Position numbers and translations under genes: made by a program | DNA from: Deltaproteobacteria bacterium HGW-Deltaproteobacteria-3 | Lineage (GTDB): Bacteria > Desulfobacterota > Desulfobulbia > Desulfobulbales > Desulfurivibrionaceae | Direction of reading: 5' to 3' | DNA: 34,468 bases | NCBI GenBank assembly: GCA_002841785.1 | Contig: PHAW01000003.1 | Coordinates: 1 to 34,468 of the forward strand | The notes under the pieces: generated by a model | The model's database searches: none | The model's input: only the letters and a program-made list of their open reading frames with translations | What the model was told of the DNA's origin: nothing | In this document: in pieces, positions 28,789-34,468 of the stretch | Position numbering within the stretch: position 1 is the first letter of the stretch | Layout: each line of letters opens with the position of its first letter

Positions 28789-29934
28789 ATGTTTGACTTC
28801 ACCTTTCACAACCCGACCAAGATCATCTTCGGCGCAGGCAAGGAATCCTTAATCGGCTCGGAACTGAAAGCGGCAGGGATCACCCGGGTGCTGCTGGTTT
28901 ATGGCCGCAACTCGGTGGTCAAGAGCGGTCTGCTCGACCGGGTCATGGCCAGCCTCAAGGCAGACAATATCGGGTGTACCCAGTTTGGCGGGGTGGTCTC
29001 CAACCCGGTGCTTTCCCATGCCAGGGAAGGCGTGGCCCTGGCCAAACGGGACAAGGTTGAGGCGATCCTGGCCGTTGGCGGCGGCTCGGTGCTGGACGAG
29101 GCCAAGGCCATCGCCGTTGGCGCCCTGAGCGATTCGGATGTCTGGCAGTTCTTTGTGGGCAAGGAGGTGGAACGCGCCCTGCCCGTCTTCACCATTCTGA
29201 CCATCGCCGCCACCGGCAGCGAGATGAACGGCAACTCGGTGGTCACCAATGCGGAAACCCGCCAAAAATACAATATCTCCTCGCCCCATGTCTACCCAAA
29301 GGTCTCCATCCTCAACCCGGAACTGACCCATTCCGTCCCCCTTGACTACACGGCCTACAGCGCGGTGGACGCCATCGCCCATGTGATCGAGGGGTACTTC
29401 ACCAAACAGCCCGGCACCCATCTCCAGGACCGGCTGGTGGAAGGGATCATCAAGACGGTGATCGAAACCACCGATCTGATCATGGCCGAGCCCAGCCACG
29501 CCAAGGCGCGCGGGTCCTTCATGTGGACCGCCACCCTGGCCCTCAACGGCCTGACCCCGGCCGGGATCGGCGAATACAGCTTTCCCAACCACATGATCGA
29601 GCACGCCCTGAGCGCTATCTACAACATCCCCCACGGGGCCGGGCTCTCCATCGTCATGCCCGCCTGGATGAAATGGTATCTCCCGAAAAACCCCAGCCAG
29701 TTTGCGCGGTTTGCCAAGGAAATCTTCGGGCTGGATTCCGGCGAGGCAGCGATCAAGGCGTTGGAGCAGTGGTTTGTCGCGATCAAGTCGCCGGTGCGGT
29801 TGGGTGAGATGGACATCCCGGCAGTCGATATCGAGGCAATCGCGGAAAATGCCGAGGGCCTTGCCAAACAATGGGGGATTGGCGACCTCTACCCCACGGC
29901 AACCATTACCGAGATTTTGCGGCTGGCGGTGTGA
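28789..29934 (+). CDS. Iron-containing alcohol dehydrogenase (BdhA/YqhD type)
   Basis: A 381-aa cytoplasmic NAD(P)H-dependent alcohol/aldehyde oxidoreductase. Nucleotide-binding GGGS (97-100) with VLDEAKAIA; metal ligands Asp194 and His198 (AVDAIAHVIEGY), His268 (SFPNHMIEHALSA) and His282 (IPHGAGLS), at the same positions as in E. coli YqhD. AAGGAG precedes the ATG. It stands alone between tRNA-Asn and the convergent radical SAM gene. Substrate (butanol, other aldehydes) cannot be told from sequence. Confidence 0.93.
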   Translation: MFDFTFHNPTKIIFGAGKESLIGSELKAAGITRVLLVYGRNSVVKSGLLDRVMASLKADNIGCTQFGGVVSNPVLSHAREGVALAKRDKVEAILAVGGGSVLDEAKAIAVGALSDSDVWQFFVGKEVERALPVFTILTIAATGSEMNGNSVVTNAETRQKYNISSPHVYPKVSILNPELTHSVPLDYTAYSAVDAIAHVIEGYFTKQPGTHLQDRLVEGIIKTVIETTDLIMAEPSHAKARGSFMWTATLALNGLTPAGIGEYSFPNHMIEHALSAIYNIPHGAGLSIVMPAWMKWYLPKNPSQFARFAKEIFGLDSGEAAIKALEQWFVAIKSPVRLGEMDIPAVDIEAIAENAEGLAKQWGIGDLYPTATITEILRLAV

Positions 29935-29956
29935 AAATAAGGAAATCGTAAAAATA

Positions 29957-30047
29957 GCCCTTCGACAAGCTCAGGGCGAACGGTTGTTCTCATCGCGTAA
30001 AAAAAATCCGCTCGTGCTGAGCCCTTCGGCAGCACCGAGCCTGTCCT
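29957..30047. repeat. Inverted intergenic repeat between convergent genes
   Basis: GCTCAGGGCGAACGG (29969-29983) pairs imperfectly with CCGCTCGTGCTGAGC (30008-30022), followed by a second GAGC-rich arm. This TTCGACAAGCTCAGG-type sequence is widely dispersed in bacterial genomes and often lies between convergent genes; it may serve as a bidirectional terminator. Confidence 0.6.
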
Positions 30048-30052
30048 GGCTG

Positions 30053-31732
30053 CTACTTTTCCACAAAAAGCACTGCGTGTTGCTGGCGTTGGTGCCCAGC
30101 AACACGCTCCTGTTCCTGGAAAAAGCAGACATAGCCGCCAGGGGATGCTTCGCCTTGGGCCAACCCCACCACCGTGAGCAGCGGGCCGGAAAACCGGGCA
30201 AAGATCCCCCGCTTGAAAAATTCGTTCCTGGTCAGCCGGGTATAATGCGGGGGCAGCTCTTCCGGCAGGCGGCGCCAGAGATAATCCCGGATCTCCTTGG
30301 ACGGCTCCGCACCCAGCCAAGGCGGCAGCAGCCGCTGGCCGCTCACCAGCCAGTCAAAGCGCACCAGTTCGCAAAACAACTCCTCATCCGGCCTGGCATG
30401 GGCCAGTTCCACCAGCATCCGGGCCGTGAACTCCTGGGTTTTCGCCAGGGCGAAGAAATCCGCCGCCTGGCAGATCGCAAGCAGTTGCGCGAAAAAGCCG
30501 AAGGGCTCTTCTTCTTTTTCCCTGATATACGCCCAGAGGTTGCGGAAGAACCGGTTGTTATAAAAAGCCTCCAGGCACTCGCCCAGCCAGTACAGGCGGG
30601 AAAGCGTCGCATGGTCCAGCCAGCGGGTGGCCAGCACCGAATAGGGCGGCGTGCCGGAGCTGACCAGGCCGAACTCCGCTGCATCCCTGCTGATCGCGGT
30701 GCCCGGCAGAACTTTCAATAACCCCATCTGGAGATGGTGGGGCGCCATCCCGAACGCCTCGTTCAAGGAGGCCGTAAAGGTTGCCTCGGTCTCAGAGGGA
30801 AGCCCGAGAATCAGGTCAAGATGCAGGTGGATGTTATCACAGGCCACCAAACGACGGATGTTCTCCCCTGCCTTGGCCAGATCCATCCTCCTGTTTACCG
30901 CAGCCAGGGTGGCCGGGTTGGTGGACTGCAAGCCGATTTCGAACTGGAAGCGACCTTGGGGAACCTTCGACAAAAAAGCGAGCATCTCTTCAGTGAACAG
31001 ATCCGGGGCGATCTCGAAATGGAAGAGGGTCTCCCCCGGCTGGGCCAGGAGCCAGCGCCAGATGGCCAGAGAACGCTCGGGCAGGGCGTTGAAGGTCCGG
31101 TCCACGAAGCGGATGATCTTGGGGAAATGGGCCAGAATCCGGGCCAGCTCTTGCTCCACCTCGTCCAGATCCCGGTAGCGCACTCCCTGCCCCACCGAGG
31201 AGAGGCAGTAGCTGCAGGAAAACGGGCAGCCCCGGGAGGATTCGTAGTAGATATTGCGGTTGGCCAGGTGGAGGGCGAAATCGGCCTCCCAATAGGGCAT
31301 GGCAAACGGGGGAGCCGGGGCGGCGCGGTACTCGGCCTGGAGAGTACCCGCGGCCAGATCGCGGAAAAAATCATCCCCCAACCCCTCCACCTCGCCCCGG
31401 ACCACGGTGCAGCCCGTGGGCAGGCTTGCCGGGGCCATGAAGGTCGCCTCCGGCCCGCCCAAGATGATCGGGACCCCGGGCAGAATCCGGCGCAGGTCGC
31501 CAACCAGCCGCATGGTGTAGTCACTGTTCCAGATGTACACCGAAAAACAGATGGCCTGGGGCGCATCGTTGGTAATGCGGAGCAGGGTCTGGTAATAGGG
31601 GTCGTTGATGGTCAACTGGTGCAGCGCCAGGCTGCTTTCCGGCAATGCCCGCGCCAGGGCGTTGCGCACATGGAACAGCGCCGGGCAGGAGTGCGAGTAG
31701 CGGGCGTTGAGGGTGATCAGGCTGATTTGCAT
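30053..31732 (-). CDS. B12-binding-domain radical SAM protein (DUF4080 type)
   Basis: A 559-aa protein. N-terminal cobalamin-binding-like Rossmann domain (~1-140: ICFSVYIWNSDYT, GVPIILGGPEATF), radical SAM core with Cys169, Cys173 and Cys176 (RGCPFSCSYC) for the 4Fe-4S cluster, FEIGLQSTNP and LDLILGLPSET, then a DUF4080-like C-terminal part. Members are thought to be methyltransferases or related enzymes of unknown substrate. No His in the usual DxHxxG cobalamin motif was seen, which is common in this class. Convergent with the dehydrogenase gene. Confidence 0.88.
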   Translation of the reverse strand: MQISLITLNARYSHSCPALFHVRNALARALPESSLALHQLTINDPYYQTLLRITNDAPQAICFSVYIWNSDYTMRLVGDLRRILPGVPIILGGPEATFMAPASLPTGCTVVRGEVEGLGDDFFRDLAAGTLQAEYRAAPAPPFAMPYWEADFALHLANRNIYYESSRGCPFSCSYCLSSVGQGVRYRDLDEVEQELARILAHFPKIIRFVDRTFNALPERSLAIWRWLLAQPGETLFHFEIAPDLFTEEMLAFLSKVPQGRFQFEIGLQSTNPATLAAVNRRMDLAKAGENIRRLVACDNIHLHLDLILGLPSETEATFTASLNEAFGMAPHHLQMGLLKVLPGTAISRDAAEFGLVSSGTPPYSVLATRWLDHATLSRLYWLGECLEAFYNNRFFRNLWAYIREKEEEPFGFFAQLLAICQAADFFALAKTQEFTARMLVELAHARPDEELFCELVRFDWLVSGQRLLPPWLGAEPSKEIRDYLWRRLPEELPPHYTRLTRNEFFKRGIFARFSGPLLTVVGLAQGEASPGGYVCFFQEQERVAGHQRQQHAVLFVEK

Positions 31733-31768
31733 TGTTTAACCTGCGGGAAACGGGTACATGTTTGTTTG

Positions 31769-31857
31769 TAACGCAGAGGCGCAGAAAAGCATCGACTCGA
31801 AGGTACACCATTTGATTTTTAAAACAATTCTATTTGCGACCTTGCGCCCCTGCGTTA
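31769..31857. repeat. Inverted repeat of the AACGCAGGGGCGCA type
   Basis: TAACGCAGAGGCGCA (31769-31783) and TGCGCCCCTGCGTTA (31843-31857) match in 14 of 15 positions as inverted arms, with 59 bases between. It lies between the divergent radical SAM and lgt genes and resembles a dispersed repeat. Confidence 0.6.
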
Positions 31858-31893
31858 ATTTTTCACTCTTAACTTTTACCTTGTAATTGCCCT

Positions 31894-32691
31894 ATGCTCC
31901 CCTACCCTGAGATCGACCCCGTCCTCCTCCACCTCGGCCCCCTCCAGGTCCGCTGGTACGGCCTCATGTATGTCCTGGGCTTTATCGCCTCCTACCTGCT
32001 GGTCCAGCACCAGATCAAGCGATACAACCTCACCGTGCTGGCCAAACATTTTGAAAACCTCAATCTGGTGCTGATCGTCAGCCTGGTGCTGGGCGCCCGG
32101 TTGGGCTATGTCCTGTTCTACAACCCGAGCTACTATCTGGCCAATCCCCAGGATATCCTGGCCACCTGGCAGGGCGGCATGTCCTTCCACGGGGCGCTGG
32201 CCGGCATGCTGATCGGAGGGCTCATTTTCTGCCGGGTCACCGGCCTGCCCTTCTGGCAGAGCGCGGATGTCTACATCATCACCACCCCCATCGGCCTGGG
32301 GCTGGGACGGATCGGCAACTTCATCAACGGCGAGCTCTACGGCCGGATGAGCGATGTCCCCTGGGGTATGGTTTTTCCGGCGGGCGGGGTGATGCCGCGC
32401 CATCCCTCCCAGCTCTATGAGGCGTTCCTCGAAGGGGTGGTGCTCTTTTCCCTGCTCTGGCTGCTGAAAAACCGATACTGGCAACACCGCTGGCCCTCCG
32501 GCTCGCTCCTGGCTCTGTTTCTCCTGTTCTACGGGATCTTTCGCACCATTGTCGAGCTGTTCCGCGAACCCGACGCCCAGCTCGGCTTTTTGTTCGGTGT
32601 GCTCACCATGGGCCAGTTGTTGAGCAGCCTGATGATCGGAACCGGGTTGCTCATCCTGCTTGTGAGGCGAAAAAGCGGCGGATTGGCCTGA
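31894..32691 (+). CDS. lgt: Prolipoprotein diacylglyceryl transferase
   Basis: A 265-aa polytopic inner-membrane enzyme that moves diacylglyceryl from phosphatidylglycerol to the lipobox cysteine of prolipoproteins. Hallmarks: RWYGLMYVLGF, GARLGYVLFYN, GGMSFHGALAG with the essential His, GRIGNFINGELYGR, HPSQLYEA, and seven hydrophobic segments. It would lipidate, among others, the island's OmpA lipoprotein. The start is ATG 31894 with a weak ribosome site; the length fits the family. Confidence 0.96.
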   Translation: MLPYPEIDPVLLHLGPLQVRWYGLMYVLGFIASYLLVQHQIKRYNLTVLAKHFENLNLVLIVSLVLGARLGYVLFYNPSYYLANPQDILATWQGGMSFHGALAGMLIGGLIFCRVTGLPFWQSADVYIITTPIGLGLGRIGNFINGELYGRMSDVPWGMVFPAGGVMPRHPSQLYEAFLEGVVLFSLLWLLKNRYWQHRWPSGSLLALFLLFYGIFRTIVELFREPDAQLGFLFGVLTMGQLLSSLMIGTGLLILLVRRKSGGLA

Positions 32692-32807
32692 TCTCTTGAC
32701 GCAGAATCCACGGATGTTTACAGTGCTCGGGAAACAAAAGACAACGGCTGGAGCGTTTTCCACACAATTGCGCTTCTGCCGGTTGTTACAGCCCTCGGCC
32801 AAAAACC

Positions 32808-34468
32808 ATGACCCACACCATAAGCACGTCAGACGCGAAGCCTGAATCCGGGTTGTGCCGCCGGCTGCAGCCTTTCTTTTTCTTCCTTTTTCTCCTGTGT
32901 ATAGCCATGACCCCCACCTATGTAGAAGCCGTTGAAATCGCCCCGCACCTCCATAAAAACAAGCTCGACAACGGCCTGACCGTTCTGGTCAAGGAGACCC
33001 CCGGCACCAAGGTGGCCACGGTCCAGATCTGGGTCAAGGCAGGGAGCATCTACGAGGAAAAACATGAGGCGGGCATCACCCATCTCATCGAGCACATGAT
33101 CTTCAAGGGCACCCCCACCCGCGCCCCGGGCGAGGTGGCCGGAGCCATCGAGGCCATGGGCGGCCAGATCAATGCCTACACCTCCTACGAGTACACGGTG
33201 TACCACGCCACCCTTTCCTCCCGGAACTGGGGGGATGCCATGGAGGTGCTCGCCGATGCGGTGCTCCACTCGACGTTCGACGCCGGCGAGTTGGAACGGG
33301 AAAAAAAGGTGGTGCTGGAAGAGATCCGCATGCGCAAGGACCGGGCCAATATCGTCCTGTTCCAGGAACTCATGGCCAAGGCCTACACGGTGCACCCCTA
33401 CCGGCTGCCCATCAGCGGCACGGCGGAGAGCGTGACCGCCATCAGCCGCGACGACATCCTCCGCTACATGAAAAACCATTATCACCCCGATAATTTCACC
33501 GTGGTGGTGGTGGGCGATGTCCGGGTGCAGCAGGTGGTGGACGCGGTGAACAGTCTGATGGGGGGGTTGGCCAAAAGCGAGGCCAGGCCGCCGGCCATCC
33601 CGAGGGAGCCGCCCCAGAAGGCTACCCGCCTCTTCTCCCTGACCGAGGATGTCAACCAGACCCAACTGGCCCTGGCCTTTCCCGGCTCCGCCTTCAAGGG
33701 GCAGGATGCGGCCACTCTTGATGTGATGACCAGCATCCTCGCCAGCGGTGAAACCTCCCGCCTCTATACCCGGCTGCGCAACGACACGGGGCTGGTCTAC
33801 CGCATCGACGGCTCGGCCTTTACCCCCCGCGATCCTGGGCTCCTGGAGTTCACCGCCACCCTGGACGCGGACAAGCTGGCGCCCGCCCTGGAAGAGACGC
33901 TCACCGAGATCTTCCGGATGAAACGCTCCAAGGTCAGCGACGAGGAGCTTGACCGGGCCAAACGCAATCTGGAGAGCGATTTCATCTTCAACCTGGAACG
34001 GGCCGAAGGCCAGGCCAGGGTCCTGGGCTCCTTCGAGTTCCTGACCGGGGATCCCCGCGAGGACAAATATCTTGCCAAGGTCCGGGCGGTGAGCAAGGAG
34101 GATATCCAGCGGGTCGCAGCCTTTTATCTCCGGGGAGAGCATCTCACCGTGGGCACCATTGCCCCGCTTGGCACCGCCCTGAATCTGAATCAGGCGCAAC
34201 TGGCCAAGATTATTGCCAAGGCCGAGGCTGCGGCCAAACTGGGCCAGCCCGCCTCCCAGGTGGACAACGCCTTTCTCTCCGGGGTGCATCGCTTTGAACT
34301 GAAAAACGGCATCCGGCTGCTGGTCCGGGAAAACCATGACGTTCCCACGGTTTCCGTCCGGGCTGTCCTGCCCGGCGGGTTGCGCAGCGAAACCCCTGCC
34401 ACCAACGGCGCCTTCGCCTTTATCAGCGAACTCCTGCCCAAGGGCACCCAGCAACTGAGCGCCGAGGA
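32808..34468 (+). CDS. M16-family zinc peptidase, exported (partial)
   Basis: The gene runs off the right edge after about 553 codons; the two-domain M16 family often reaches 850-950 aa. Signal peptide ~18-41 (RRLQPFFFFLFLLCIAMTPT). First M16 domain: KNKLDNGLTVLVKETPG, the inverted zinc site HLIEH (His92, Glu95, His96), GGQINAYTSYEYTVYHA, and VVLEEIRM with the third ligand Glu. A second domain starts near HRFELKNGIRLLV (~490). It degrades peptides in the periplasm. It lies downstream of lgt on the same strand; the start was chosen to include the signal peptide. Confidence 0.92.
   Translation, partial: MTHTISTSDAKPESGLCRRLQPFFFFLFLLCIAMTPTYVEAVEIAPHLHKNKLDNGLTVLVKETPGTKVATVQIWVKAGSIYEEKHEAGITHLIEHMIFKGTPTRAPGEVAGAIEAMGGQINAYTSYEYTVYHATLSSRNWGDAMEVLADAVLHSTFDAGELEREKKVVLEEIRMRKDRANIVLFQELMAKAYTVHPYRLPISGTAESVTAISRDDILRYMKNHYHPDNFTVVVVGDVRVQQVVDAVNSLMGGLAKSEARPPAIPREPPQKATRLFSLTEDVNQTQLALAFPGSAFKGQDAATLDVMTSILASGETSRLYTRLRNDTGLVYRIDGSAFTPRDPGLLEFTATLDADKLAPALEETLTEIFRMKRSKVSDEELDRAKRNLESDFIFNLERAEGQARVLGSFEFLTGDPREDKYLAKVRAVSKEDIQRVAAFYLRGEHLTVGTIAPLGTALNLNQAQLAKIIAKAEAAAKLGQPASQVDNAFLSGVHRFELKNGIRLLVRENHDVPTVSVRAVLPGGLRSETPATNGAFAFISELLPKGTQQLSAE

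Noticed and set aside
32829-34454. A 541-aa minus-strand protein
   Set aside because: It is the antisense of the M16 peptidase gene, whose HxxEH motif and signal peptide are clear.

Overview
The window shows a chromosome carrying an integrated mobilisable island of about 27.8 kb. The left flank (1-448) holds the 5' end of a branched-chain aminotransferase gene (ilvE, minus strand). The right flank (28261-34468) holds tRNA-Pro, tRNA-Asn, an iron-dependent alcohol dehydrogenase, a B12-binding radical SAM protein, lgt and the start of an M16 peptidase. Gene content and the style of the intergenic repeats suggest a Gram-negative bacterium of the deltaproteobacterial (Desulfobacterota) type. This is an inference, because no rRNA or marker gene is present to place it further.

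The island is bounded by a perfect 48-bp direct repeat, 449-496 and 28261-28308. The right copy is the 3' part of the intact tRNA-Pro(UGG) gene and the left copy is the duplicated fragment. Next to the left copy is a tyrosine integrase of the DUF4102/P4 type. It is followed by an unknown gene, an AlpA-like regulator, IncQ-type RepA helicase and RepC initiator genes, three 22-bp iterons, a palindrome-rich region (probable oriV and oriT), a MobC-like accessory gene and a ColE1-type (MbeA-like) relaxase. The relaxase is fused to a DUF3991/TOPRIM primase-like domain, and two small mob genes (mobB-like and mobD-like) are nested inside it in another frame. The left third therefore looks like a mobilisable plasmid backbone captured as, or living as, an integrative mobilisable element.

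The cargo (about 8.2-27.5 kb) is almost entirely on the minus strand. It encodes a set of exported proteins: an OmpA-family lipoprotein, two S41-protease-like proteins (one fused to ankyrin repeats and lacking the catalytic residues), a thioredoxin-fold protein without its CxxC, a SUMF1-domain protein and several small secreted proteins. A two-partner secretion pair follows (TpsB transporter and a 1181-aa GLUG-repeat exoprotein). Between them lies a small operon whose products resemble the cytoplasmic torque loop of MotA and the C-terminal torque domain of FliG, beside a small four-helix membrane protein and a broken HAD-like gene. No other flagellar gene is present. Parts of this operon are tandemly duplicated and decayed.

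The cargo is littered with mobile-element scars: a REP-associated tyrosine transposase (RAYT) with flanking inverted repeats and solo end copies, IS3-family orfA and orfB fragments, and two IS30-type 3' ends that bracket the 8.2-22.1 kb cargo. The strongest candidate for an undescribed system is the MotA-loop/FliG-C pair with its membrane partner. The exported-protein cluster with its apparently inactive enzymes comes next, followed by the IncQ/ColE1 hybrid backbone.
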